Shown piece by piece: positions 55,991 through 63,606 of a DNA stretch of 64,000 nt. The notes below the pieces were generated by a model, which searched no databases, was not told where the DNA came from, and was given only the letters and a program-made list of their open reading frames with translations. Numbering within the stretch: the first letter of the stretch is position 1; every line of letters starts with the position of its first letter. The stretch comes from Nocardia asteroides (GTDB taxonomy: Bacteria; Actinomycetota; Actinomycetes; Mycobacteriales; Mycobacteriaceae): positions 2,542,001 to 2,606,000 of the forward strand of contig CP082844.1 in assembly GCA_019930625.1 (NCBI GenBank). Reading direction: 5' to 3'. Both the position numbers and the translations under genes were made by a program.

Positions 55991-56962
55991 TCAGCCTACG
56001 GAACTGCCCGCCATCTGGCGGTCGCGCTTGGCGGCTTCGCGGGCGAGCATGCGATCGCGCTGCTCCTCGAACTTGACGACGTCCTTGGCGAGCTTGTCCA
56101 GGAACAGGCCGAGGCGATCGCGGACCGCTTCGCCACGGGGGGTGAAGTCGGTGCGCTCGAAGATGTTCCACTTCTTCAGCACCGGCTGGACGACCTCCTC
56201 CAGGTGCTGGCGCAGGTCGTAGATGCCGTGCTTGGCCATCAGCACGCCGTTACGGCGGAAGTTGGGCATGCCGGCGCCGGGCATCTGGAAGTTCTCCAGA
56301 ATCAGCGTGATCGCCTCGATGGCCTGATCGGGGGTCAGGTCGAGGGCGGCACCGCACATATTGCGGTAGAAGATCATGTGCAGGTTTTCGTCGGCGGCGA
56401 CGCGCTGCAGCATGCGGTCGGCGATCGGGTCGTCGCACACCTTGCCGGTGTTGCGGTGGCTGACCCGGGTGGCGAGCTCCTGGAAGGTGACATACGCGAC
56501 GGAATGCAGGAAGCCGGCATCGGCTTCGGCGGGGGAGGCGAAGCCATTGGTCATGTGGACCATCCGGGCTTCCTCGAGGGCGACCGGATCAACGCCGCGG
56601 GTGACGACGAGGTAATCCCGCATCACGATGCCGTGGCGGTTCTCCTCGGCGGTCCAGCGGCCCACCCAGGTGCCCCATGCGCCGTCCTGAGAGAAGTTCT
56701 CGGCGATCTCCCTGTGATACGAGGGAAGGTTGTCCTCGGTGAGCAGATTGGTGACCATGGCGGCCTTCGCGACCTCGTTGAGCCGAGACTGCTCGGGATC
56801 CCAATCCACGCCGCCGAGTGCCGCGAAGTTGCGGCCGTCGTCCCACGGGACGTAGTCGTGCGGATGCCATTCCTTTGCCAGGGAGAGGTGCCGGTTGACG
56901 TTTTCTTCGGCAACCGGCTCCAACTCCGTCAGAAGCTCGAGTTGAGTCAGATCCCTTGCCAT
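55991..56962 (-). CDS. desA1: Acyl-[ACP] desaturase (DesA1-like)
   Basis: The 323-residue soluble diiron enzyme should introduce a double bond into ACP-bound fatty acids, in mycobacteria an early step of mycolate desaturation. Iron ligands are in TAEENRHG and ADENLHMIFYRN, with an upstream glutamate in EEARMVH or nearby. The length fits DesA1. ATG 56962 is the start. Its promoter region carries a palindrome, suggesting repression by a TetR-type lipid sensor. Confidence 0.9.
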   Translation of the reverse strand: MARDLTQLELLTELEPVAEENVNRHLSLAKEWHPHDYVPWDDGRNFAALGGVDWDPEQSRLNEVAKAAMVTNLLTEDNLPSYHREIAENFSQDGAWGTWVGRWTAEENRHGIVMRDYLVVTRGVDPVALEEARMVHMTNGFASPAEADAGFLHSVAYVTFQELATRVSHRNTGKVCDDPIADRMLQRVAADENLHMIFYRNMCGAALDLTPDQAIEAITLILENFQMPGAGMPNFRRNGVLMAKHGIYDLRQHLEEVVQPVLKKWNIFERTDFTPRGEAVRDRLGLFLDKLAKDVVKFEEQRDRMLAREAAKRDRQMAGSSVG

Positions 56963-57033
56963 GTATGAACCCTTCAGTGTGTGCTTCCGGTCGTGCAGGT
57001 CATCCCAAGGTAGACCGATACCGATGCGGCCAT

Positions 57034-57052
57034 ACCTTACGGCACCGTAGGT
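57034..57052. promoter_or_regulatory. Palindrome upstream of desA1
   Basis: The core TACGG-CA-CCGTA (57038-57049) is perfect, flanked by ACCT on the left and GGT on the right with a one-base offset. It lies 72-90 bp before the desA1 start. It may be the site of a fatty-acid-responsive repressor such as the MadR type; I could not verify the motif. Confidence 0.45.
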
Positions 57053-57417
57053 GTGATGCGAAACGCATCTGTTAGACGATCGATGCCCTGGTGATCTACC
57101 TCATACGACGTCATCGCCGTTCAGTGATCCTCAAGAGTGTATGAGGAATACCCGCGGCGAGGGGACTATCGACGCGGGCTCGAGATCGTTAGCGGACCGT
57201 GCTCGATCGCACAAATCGCTGCCTGACTGGTGCGGCGGCCGAGTGTGTCGGACTGTCACATCGAGTCCGTGTTGTCGGCGTTTCGCCAGGGTGGGTACCG
57301 GCGGTCGTGGTGAGTCGTGCCCATCCGGGAGATAGCAGGTGGCCCCATACGGCCCGTGTCGCGGTGCGTCATGCGATCTGCAATACAGATATGGCCGGGC
57401 CGCCGCCCCCACGTCGG
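57053..57417. other. 365-bp gap without a supported gene
   Basis: Only a weak minus-strand frame (57131-57412) lacking family features or a ribosome site is present. Nothing else was seen beyond the desA1 promoter side. Confidence 0.4.
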
Positions 57418-58350
57418 TCAGGCGGGGGCTATCGCTGTGATCAGGGTCCGGCCGTCACGGCTGGTCACGGTCACGACCTGGGTGAAGGTCGCCGCCGTTT
57501 CGCCGGGCCACTGCTCGGACAGGTCGACCAGGTACCGACCGTCCGACAGGGCACTGATCTCCACGCAGTACCGGGTATCGACAGGCACCTGGTCGATGCC
57601 GCGCTGTATGCCCTCGGCGTCCGGTATCGCGGCACCCTCGACGACGGCCCGCGCGGCGGCGCCGGAGCGCAGCACGTAGTACGCGTGCTCGAACGCGAGG
57701 ATGGCATCGGGCCCGTTCCCGGTGCCGCCCGGTCCGGTGCCCGAAACCCGTCCCTCGGAACGAGCCTGCGTACATCCGGGCATGGTGTGAGCGTGCGGGG
57801 GCGCGGCAGCCGTGGGCGGTGCCGTCACAATGGTCGAGGCGGTCACGACGGTGGTCGACGCGGGAGCGACCGTGGTCGAGGCGACCGCGGCTTCGCGCTT
57901 CGGCGTTGTGGCCTTGTCGGTGCTGACAGTGATGACGAGCACGTTCACAACCAGGGTCACGACGCCGAGAACTACGCCGATGGCCGCCAGCGGCCTGAAT
58001 CCACGCGGTTCGCGCCGACGCGGTCGGGACGGCAACGACGCCGAGGCACGCCCTCCGCCACCGGACCGGTCGATCAGCGCCTGATCGGGAGGTCGATCGT
58101 AGTAGTGACTGTGACCGCCATCGACTGTCGCCGCGCTCGTTTCGGCCGCCGCCGCATTCCGGCGATCCTCGAACCGCGCGGACGCCACGCCCTCGTCCCC
58201 CGCGTCGGAATCCGCGAGCCAGTCGCGCCAGTCCTCCCCAGCCTCGCCCGAGTCGGTATCGGTACCTCGATCGATGTCGCGGCCGCCGCCACTCAGGTCT
58301 TCTGCCTGCACGGATTGCTCCAGTTCTTCGGCGGTGGGGCCACCGGCCAT
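57418..58350 (-). CDS. Single-pass membrane protein with conserved C-terminal domain, function unknown
   Basis: The 310-residue protein has an acidic disordered head (EELEQSVQAEDLSGGG), one membrane helix (FRPLAAIGVVLGVVTLVVNV), a Thr/Ala/Val-rich linker, and a roughly 115-residue extracytoplasmic domain starting MPGCTQARSEG, with two cysteines and DAILAFEHAYYVLRSGAAAR. The domain resembles a family seen in Nocardia and Rhodococcus (possibly DUF8176), with an NTF2-like look. ATG 58350 starts MAGGPTAEELE. No partner gene is evident. Confidence 0.6.
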   Translation of the reverse strand: MAGGPTAEELEQSVQAEDLSGGGRDIDRGTDTDSGEAGEDWRDWLADSDAGDEGVASARFEDRRNAAAAETSAATVDGGHSHYYDRPPDQALIDRSGGGGRASASLPSRPRRREPRGFRPLAAIGVVLGVVTLVVNVLVITVSTDKATTPKREAAVASTTVAPASTTVVTASTIVTAPPTAAAPPHAHTMPGCTQARSEGRVSGTGPGGTGNGPDAILAFEHAYYVLRSGAAARAVVEGAAIPDAEGIQRGIDQVPVDTRYCVEISALSDGRYLVDLSEQWPGETAATFTQVVTVTSRDGRTLITAIAPA

Positions 58351-58582
58351 GGGCAACCTCAGATCCTACGGCCAGTCGCGGTCGCCGCGCGGCGGGATCG
58401 GGCCCCGACTCCGGCATCCGGCCGTTCCGAAAGCGGGCCGCGGTGTCGCACCCGGCGGAGGCGTCGTGCGCAGCAGGTGAGGAGGCTTCGTGCGGGTGCT
58501 TCGATGCCGCTCAGCCGGTGCCTCCCGGCGGAGAACTTCGTGAAACAGGTCGGGCGCCCGGAGTGACCGGGCGCCCGACTTG

Positions 58583-58655
58583 TGCCCCCAGTAGGGCTCG
58601 AACCTACGACCTGCGGATTAAAAGTCCGTAGCTCTACCAACTGAGCTATAGGGGC
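58583..58655 (-). tRNA. tRNA-Lys (TTT)
   Basis: The 73-nt minus-strand sequence folds into a cloverleaf: acceptor GCCCCTA/TGGGGGC, D arm GCTCAGTTGGTAGAGC, anticodon loop CTTTTAA giving TTT, and T arm with GGTTCGAGCC. No CCA is encoded. It corresponds to the lysine tRNA gene near this position in M. tuberculosis. Confidence 0.95.
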
Positions 58656-59509
58656 GCGGAGGAACAGTGTAGTGCGGTCGGGGCCGGAAGCCCCAATCGG
58701 GGGAGTTCGTGTCGGGAGGCGGGATGGATGGGGAAGTCGGCGTGGCACGCCCGGGTGCGTCGCGCGGCGCGCGAGGGTGGGTAACGCGCCGTGTGGAGGG
58801 GGCGATGCAGGCGGTAAACATTTGGTACCCAGCTTTGTTCATCTTACCCGGATCTGGATATCATCCAATCATGTTGGCTGACAATCTCTTTGGATTTGCA
58901 GGGGGTGAACGTCCCGGGGCGGGGAAGACTCGTGGCATGAGTTGGCGGGCGAAGTGTGGGCGGCGGTCGGGCGCCCGGGTTGCCGGTCGGCTCGAGTGAA
59001 CCTCCCTGGGCCGCTGGCTAATTCGCGCACCCATCGGACGACGCGTTTAGGTTGCCGAATATTTGCCGTAACAGAAATCGGAATCGGATGGCGCGCTTAC
59101 TCCTCGGTTTGCCGCGTGTCGGAACGGGATTCCGGGTACCGTGACGCCTTGGTGAATTCCGAAAGAATCGCCGACTCGGTCGGCGCCGCGGAATTCGGAT
59201 TGTCGTTGCTGTGTCCGAAGGCGCCGCGGCCGGTCCGGCCGGCCACGGTTCGACGGAACTCGATGCCGCAGGAGGAGGCACGTTCGAGACGAAGAAATGC
59301 CCGGATGCGCACCCCCTGCGGCGCACCCGGGCAGGCAAACTATACCAGCTGGTGTGTTTCAGGTTTTTCGCGAGTTTTCGTACCGAGAGTTTGAAATCGG
59401 GCGAAAACCGGGTTTGAAGTATCTATAAAAACTCATGAATTCGCGCCGAGGGTCCGTTCCTTCGGGGGTGGCTGATTGGCGGCGAGTAGGCTTCGGAGGC
59501 GTTTCGAGC
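58656..59509. other. 850-bp gene-poor region between tRNA-Lys and a TetR gene
   Basis: No protein gene is supported. Composition is patchy: AT-rich stretches around 58810-58900 and 59380-59440 alternate with GC-rich sequence, unlike flanking genes. It holds the hairpin at 59298-59333, and the region just before the TetR gene is likely its promoter. Position beside a tRNA makes it a candidate remnant of an integrated element, but I see no attachment-site repeat or integrase. Confidence 0.4.
59298..59333. repeat. 36-nt hairpin in the gene-poor region
   Basis: TGCCCGG (59298-59304) pairs with CCGGGCA (59327-59333), and after one mismatch TGCGC pairs with GCGCA inside. It resembles an intrinsic terminator but no gene ends just before it on either strand. 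Confidence 0.4.
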
Positions 59510-60175
59510 ATGGCACGGCAGCAAGAGCGGGCGCGCCGGACACGGGCGGCGATTATCAGGTCCGCCGCCGTTGAGTTCGGGAAGAGCGGCTATGCCGCTG
59601 CATCGCTCAACCGCATATTGGAAGGGTCGCGTGCCACCAAGGGCGCCATGTACTTCCATTTCGATTCGAAAGAAGATCTGGCGCGCGCGGTGCTGGAGAC
59701 GGCGGTGGAACGCTACCGCGCCTCCGCCGAGCGCTGGCTGGCCCGAACGGACCTGAGTCCGTTGGACATCCTGCACGGGGTGGTCGACGAGATCGCGCTG
59801 CGGCTCGAGCACGACATCATCGTGCAGGCCGAGTACCGCTTGATCATCGAACCGGATTTCTACCGTGACGTGCAGGCGGGCGGCGGTCGCATCCTCGGTC
59901 GCACGACCAGGGTGCTCACCGTCCGCGCGATCGACCACGGGCAGCTGCGAGCGGACGCCGATCCCGATCGGTTCACCCGCACGCTCGCGGCCGCGCTGGC
60001 CGGCCAGCGGTACATGGTGGACCTGCTCGGCGGACAGGTCGATCTGCGGGCGCGGTTCGAGGAGGCGCTGGAGGTCGTGGTCGAGGCGATGGCCACCCCG
60101 GAATGGCTGGAGAAGTTCCGCAGCGACGGCTGGCGCGCGCAAGCCCGCTTGGAGGAACTCGGTTTGAGCCTCTGA
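59510..60175 (+). CDS. TetR regulator, gamma-butyrolactone-receptor-like
   Basis: The 221-residue protein has an N-terminal TetR helix-turn-helix (RARRTRAAIIRSAAVEFGKS then GYAAASLNRILEGSRATKGAMYFHFDSKEDL), close to the ArpA/ScbR butyrolactone-receptor type, and a helical ligand domain with RLIIEPDFYRDVQAGGG. ATG 59510 has GGAGG ten bases upstream; the frame is open to 59435. No butyrolactone synthase (AfsA) or biosynthetic cluster is adjacent, so it may be an orphan receptor or a general TetR. Target and ligand are unknown. Confidence 0.75.
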   Translation: MARQQERARRTRAAIIRSAAVEFGKSGYAAASLNRILEGSRATKGAMYFHFDSKEDLARAVLETAVERYRASAERWLARTDLSPLDILHGVVDEIALRLEHDIIVQAEYRLIIEPDFYRDVQAGGGRILGRTTRVLTVRAIDHGQLRADADPDRFTRTLAAALAGQRYMVDLLGGQVDLRARFEEALEVVVEAMATPEWLEKFRSDGWRAQARLEELGLSL

Positions 60176-60269
60176 CCAGCCGGTTTGGGATTCCGGTCCG
60201 GTCTGTCATAAGCTATCCCAGCTCCCAACGGACAGCCGTTGAAAGCCGGTCCGGAGAAATCCGGGACGA

Positions 60270-60342
60270 GCCCCCTTCGTCTAGCGGCCTAGGACGCCGC
60301 CCTTTCAAGGCGGTAGCGCGGGTTCGAATCCCGTAGGGGGTA
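60270..60342 (+). tRNA. tRNA-Glu (TTC)
   Basis: A 73-nt cloverleaf with acceptor GCCCCCT/AGGGGGT (G1-U72 wobble, typical of actinobacterial tRNA-Glu), anticodon loop CTTTCAA, and T arm GGGTTCGAATCCC. It leads a Glu-Asp-Phe cluster. Confidence 0.95.
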
Positions 60343-60371
60343 CGGTCTTCGGATCGTTGGTAGCAGAGCAT

Positions 60372-60445
60372 GGCCCTGTGGCGCAGTTGGTTAGCGCGCC
60401 GCCCTGTCACGGCGGAGGTCGCGGGTTCGAGTCCCGTCAGGGTCG
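60372..60445 (+). tRNA. tRNA-Asp (GTC)
   Basis: A 74-nt cloverleaf with acceptor GGCCCTG/CAGGGTC and discriminator G, anticodon loop CTGTCAC giving GTC, and T arm GGGTTCGAGTCCC. It is 29 bp after tRNA-Glu. Confidence 0.95.
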
Positions 60446-60503
60446 CAAAGAAGCGCCGGAGATTTCCGGCGTTTCGCGTATGGCATTCACTTCGGGTGCC
60501 TGC

Positions 60504-60577
60504 GGCCAGGTAGCTCAGTTGGTACGAGCGTCCGCCTGAAAAGCGGAAGGTCGCCGGTTCGATCCCGGCCCTGGCCA
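60504..60577 (+). tRNA. tRNA-Phe (GAA)
   Basis: A 74-nt cloverleaf with acceptor GGCCAGG/CCTGGCC, anticodon loop CTGAAAA giving GAA, and T arm CCGGTTCGATCCCGG. It is the last of the cluster and is followed by a terminator hairpin. Confidence 0.95.
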
Positions 60578-60591
60578 CTCCACTCGTAGGC

Positions 60592-60618
60592 GGCCCATGC
60601 TCACGGAGAGCGTGGGCC
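60592..60618 (+). terminator. Terminator after the tRNA cluster
   Basis: GGCCCATGCTC (60592-60602) pairs with GAGCGTGGGCC (60608-60618) with one wobble pair and a 5-nt loop, followed by GTTCTCGTTT. Confidence 0.65.
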
Positions 60619-60770
60619 GTTCTCGTTTCGTCATGTTCTGTGGGGGTGCAACCCCCACGCCCAGCCTGGCGGGCTTCGCCCCCGGACCCCCGGACTTGTG
60701 GTTGCGTCTGGTGGGTGTCGTCCGGGTGGTTCCCGGGATCGCACCCTGGGCCGCTACGTTCACCGAGTTT

Positions 60771-61016
60771 CCTTGGTGGTCCATGTCGATCGGTGTCCCT
60801 TGGATGGCCTGTGCCGACGGGCCTACCTTGGTTGATTTCTGTCGATAGGTCTCCCTGGTCGACTTCTCTCGAGGGATCTCCCTTGGTTGGTGCATGTCGA
60901 CCGTTCCTCGGTGGAGTCAGGTCCAACGCTCCTCGGTTGATCGAGGTCGACCGGCGGGCGGCCCCTGATTGATCCCTGCCGAGGGTGTCCGTGGGCGACG
61001 CTGTCGACCGGGTCTC
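60771..61016. repeat. Nine degenerate ~28-bp tandem repeats
   Basis: Units begin at 60771, 60798, 60826, 60854, 60881, 60909, 60934, 60962 and 60990, with lengths 27, 28, 28, 27, 28, 25, 28, 28 and 27. The shared pattern is CCTTGGTTG, about six variable bases, TGTCGA, then roughly GGTCTC. Copies differ by several substitutions each. Unit length is not a multiple of three and no ribosome site precedes, so it does not look coding. It fills the gap between the tRNA terminator and the GAP-family gene. Confidence 0.6.
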
Positions 61017-61152
61017 GCCGACCGAGTGATGGTTGATGCGCGATTGCCTGGGCGTGGCTGTCGGTCCGATGTGGTGAATCCCACAGCGGTGCAGAGAGGT
61101 TCACAACAGGAGCCGCGGTCGATCTGCGTGTCGCGGGTAGGCTGGCGCGGAC

Positions 61153-61830
61153 ATGTCGACCCTTCTCCTTGCGCTCGCGGGGTTCGCCTTCCTGGACTCG
61201 CTCGATCTGCTGCTGATCGGCGTCACCGCGGCTGTGGTCTACGACAGCAGGCTGAGCCGTCGCTCGCCGCTGGTGGGCGGTCTGAGCTTGCTGGCGGGCG
61301 TCTTCGCCGTCACCACCGCCTTCGGCGTCTGCACCGTACTGGGTATCGGCTTTCTGACCGATCTGATCGACTTCCGGATAACTCCGGCGGTGCGGTATTG
61401 GGGTGAGCTCGCCGCCGGCGTGGTGTTGCTCGTTCTCGCCGGCATTCGGATGACCGGAACCGTGCCCCCGCAACCGGCGACTACCTTGCGACGTCGGCCG
61501 TGGATGCTCGCCGGAATCGGCGTGGTGATCGGAATCGCACAGGCGCCGACCGCGGTCCCTTATCTCGCTGGGCTCGCGATGATCTCCGCCCGAAATCCGC
61601 TACCTACGTTGTGGCCGCTGATCATCGTCGCTTATTGCGCGCTCGCACTGCTGCCGCCGTTGGTGATACTCGGCCTCGCGATGCGGCGCACGACCGGAGC
61701 GCGGCGGATGTATCGGAACGTAGTTCGCGTTATCACCGCTTACGGGCCGAGTTCGGTGCGGATACTCTTCGCGATCTTCGGTGTGGTTCTCCTGTGGGAC
61801 GCGTTCGTCCATTACCGGAGCCTTTGGTAG
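61153..61830 (+). CDS. GAP-family (Sap-like) membrane protein
   Basis: The 225-residue polytopic protein has six membrane helices in a LysE-like layout and belongs to the GAP/Sap family, whose mycobacterial members help transport surface glycolipids. Features are LLLIGVTAAVVYDSRL, GIRMTGTVPPQ in the central loop and GIAQAPTAVPYLAGLAMI. ATG 61153 starts it. Its cargo here is unknown. Confidence 0.75.
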   Translation: MSTLLLALAGFAFLDSLDLLLIGVTAAVVYDSRLSRRSPLVGGLSLLAGVFAVTTAFGVCTVLGIGFLTDLIDFRITPAVRYWGELAAGVVLLVLAGIRMTGTVPPQPATTLRRRPWMLAGIGVVIGIAQAPTAVPYLAGLAMISARNPLPTLWPLIIVAYCALALLPPLVILGLAMRRTTGARRMYRNVVRVITAYGPSSVRILFAIFGVVLLWDAFVHYRSLW

Positions 61831-61916
61831 ATCTCGGCGGTGAATGGCGTCGCCAGAAGCGCGATGGGTCCACGGAAATGCGGTTGAGGTGTGGTGTTCG
61901 GTGGGATGCTGAAGGC

Positions 61917-62099
61917 ATGGCTGAGCGCTGGTATTACTGCTTGAAGCACAATCGGGCCGAGCAAGGGCGGCAGTGCTGGTTCCGCGACCGGATGGGGCCG
62001 TATCCGGACAAGGCGACGGCGGAACGAGCGCTCGAGATCGCGCATGCGCGCAACGAGCGAGAAGACGCCCGCGATCGGGCCTGGCGCGACGGAGACTGA
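61917..62099 (+). CDS. Small conserved-looking protein, 60 residues
   Basis: ATG 61917 opens MAERWYYCLKHNRAEQGRQC, continuing WFRDRMGPYPDKATAERALE and ending in a charged helix. Composition and the WYYCLKH/GPYPDKATAERAL pattern are typical of a small actinobacterial SPOR-like or hypothetical protein found near Ppm1. A GAAGG lies just upstream. Two cysteines could bind metal. The longer open frame starting at 61500 is out of frame with the GAP gene and not real. Function unknown. Confidence 0.65.
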   Translation: MAERWYYCLKHNRAEQGRQCWFRDRMGPYPDKATAERALEIAHARNEREDARDRAWRDGD

Positions 62100-62299
62100 G
62101 GCGGCACGGGAGCAGCCTTCCCCCGGACGGTGAAGTTGATCTTGAGCCGCAGGTCGCGGGCTCGGACGCCGTCGCGCGGGGCGCGGCCGCTCAGCTCGCG
62201 ATCAGGAGTATCGAGTACGGTTCTCCAGAACTCGACGATTGCTCGGAGGTCCTGGCGTGGGCTGCGAGCGGAAACCAGGATCAGCAGGGAGGGCGACCC

Positions 62300-63019
62300 T
62301 TGAGGGTTACCGTTGTTGTGCCGACCTACAACGAGCGGGAGAACTTGCCGGTTGCGGTGGAGCGGCTGACCGCGCTGCCGGTGCCCGACTTGCACGTACT
62401 CGTGGTCGACGACAGCTCGCCGGACGGCACCGGCGAGGTGGCCGACAAGCTCGCCGCCGAACTGCCGAACGTGGTGGGTGTGCTGCACCGGACCGAGAAG
62501 GACGGCCTCGGCCGGGCGTACGTCGCGGGTATCACCCGGGCGCTGGATGAGGGCGCCGACGTGGTGATCCAGATGGACGCCGACCTGTCGCACCCGGCCG
62601 AAGTCATCCCGGCCATGCTGGAGAAGCTGTCGACTACCGAGGCGGGCGTGGTGCTCGGTTCCCGCTACGTCCCGGGCGGCTCGACGGCCGCCGAATGGAA
62701 GTGGTACCGCAAGGCGCTGTCGGCCTGGGCAAACTTCTACGTGAACCTGATCCTGCGTTTGGGCGTCAAGGACGCCACCGCGGGCTTCAAGGCATGGAAG
62801 GCCGACACGCTGCGCGCCATCGAGGTGGCCTCGATCCGCAGCAACGGCTACTCCTTCCAGGTCGAGATGAACTACCGCACCATCAAGAAGGGGTTCGTGA
62901 TCGCCGAGGTTCCGATCCGGTTCGAGGAGCGGACGCTCGGCGCGTCCAAAATGAGCCTCAAGGTGCAGCTCGAGTCGGCGCTGATGCCGTGGAAGCTGCT
63001 GTTCGGCCGCGCGGTCTGA
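62300..63019 (+). CDS. ppm1: Polyprenol monophosphomannose synthase
   Basis: Ppm1 (239 residues) is a GT2 enzyme that makes polyprenyl-phosphate-mannose from GDP-mannose, the donor for lipomannan and glycoprotein mannosylation. The head is MRVTVVVPTYNERENLPVAV, with DDSSPDG and the metal-binding QMDADLSHP, then SRYVPGGS. I chose TTG 62300 because GGGAGG lies at 62288-62293 and conservation begins there; an open frame upstream to 61973 is not similar. There is no fused apolipoprotein N-acyltransferase domain, and no lnt gene lies adjacent. Confidence 0.88.
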   Translation: MRVTVVVPTYNERENLPVAVERLTALPVPDLHVLVVDDSSPDGTGEVADKLAAELPNVVGVLHRTEKDGLGRAYVAGITRALDEGADVVIQMDADLSHPAEVIPAMLEKLSTTEAGVVLGSRYVPGGSTAAEWKWYRKALSAWANFYVNLILRLGVKDATAGFKAWKADTLRAIEVASIRSNGYSFQVEMNYRTIKKGFVIAEVPIRFEERTLGASKMSLKVQLESALMPWKLLFGRAV

Positions 63020-63027
63020 GCCACGCC

Positions 63028-63065
63028 AACAGGTCCGCTTCCGCGGGGAAGCGGGACCCGCTGTT
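63028..63065. terminator. Terminator between ppm1 and the DUF6069 gene
   Basis: GGTCCGCTTCC (63032-63042) pairs with GGAAGCGGGACC (63047-63058) with one bulged G, and AACAG/CTGTT extends the stem. The hairpin serves two convergent genes. Confidence 0.7.
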
Positions 63066-63073
63066 GTATCCGG

Positions 63074-63502
63074 TCAGCGGCCGAGCCGGTTGCGCATCGC
63101 CTCGAGGCCGACGACGAGCGCCGGAGCCAGCACCACGTGCATGGCCGACAGGGCGAGGGTGCTGACGAGGTCGAAATCCGCCGCGAGGGTCAGGCCGATG
63201 GTCGCCACCGCCAGCGCCGCGCCGACCACCTGAGCCACCCGCAGCACGCCCACCCACAGGTAGGACAGCAACGCGGCCGCGATCATGCCGATCATCAGTG
63301 GCACGGCGGAGGAGACGACTACCACGCTCGCCGTGACCTCGGAAGTCTCACCGGCATCGGTCGTCTCGAACGAGCCGCCGGCTGCCAAGCCGAGCATCCA
63401 TACGATCAGGTTGACCGCCACCGTGACGGCGACGCTACCGAGGATCGCGACCGGCCGGTTGACGGCGGGAATGCGGAGGGCGGGTGCTGTGGTGGTCGAC
63501 AT
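63074..63502 (-). CDS. DUF6069 membrane protein
   Basis: The 142-residue protein has four membrane helices and fits the DUF6069 family, including NLIVWMLGLAAGGSF, VPLMIGMIAAALLSYLWVGV and a short LEAMRNRLGR tail. ATG 63502 has GAGGAG upstream. The family's role is unknown. A SoxR/MerR-like operator lies about 50 bp upstream, so it may be stress-induced. Confidence 0.75.
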   Translation of the reverse strand: MSTTTAPALRIPAVNRPVAILGSVAVTVAVNLIVWMLGLAAGGSFETTDAGETSEVTASVVVVSSAVPLMIGMIAAALLSYLWVGVLRVAQVVGAALAVATIGLTLAADFDLVSTLALSAMHVVLAPALVVGLEAMRNRLGR

Positions 63503-63550
63503 GATGGTCTCCTCGTCTGAAGTATTCACTCCGGTGGAGACCATGATGAA

Positions 63551-63576
63551 ACCTCAATAATAATTGAGGTCAATAC
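63551..63576 (-). promoter_or_regulatory. SoxR/MerR-like operator and -35 upstream of the DUF6069 gene
   Basis: ACCTCAATAATAATTGAGGT (63551-63570) is a perfect palindrome. Its CCTCAA-N6-TTGAGG pattern and spacing match SoxR-type MerR sites. On the minus strand TTGACC (63576-63571) forms a -35, and CATCAT 19 bases further on is a possible -10. The overlong spacer covered by the palindrome is the hallmark of MerR-activated promoters. Confidence 0.65.
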
Positions 63577-63606
63577 CGCTGTCGGGCGCGGGCGCAAACC
63601 GGCCGA

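Noticed and set aside
57131..57412. 93-codon minus-strand ORF upstream of desA1
   Set aside because: No ribosome site, domain or membrane/secretory feature; unusual composition typical of chance frames.
58709..58999. 96-codon ORF in the tRNA-Lys/TetR gap
   Set aside because: Crosses AT-rich and GC-rich patches without coding periodicity that I can see; no start signal.
60213..60926. Minus-strand ORF covering three tRNA genes
   Set aside because: It reads tRNA complements (R-rich, with repeated RVS-type pieces) and the tandem repeats; not a gene.
60771..61016. CRISPR array
   Set aside because: Repeats are contiguous and degenerate, with no constant repeat separated by unique spacers, and no cas genes are near.
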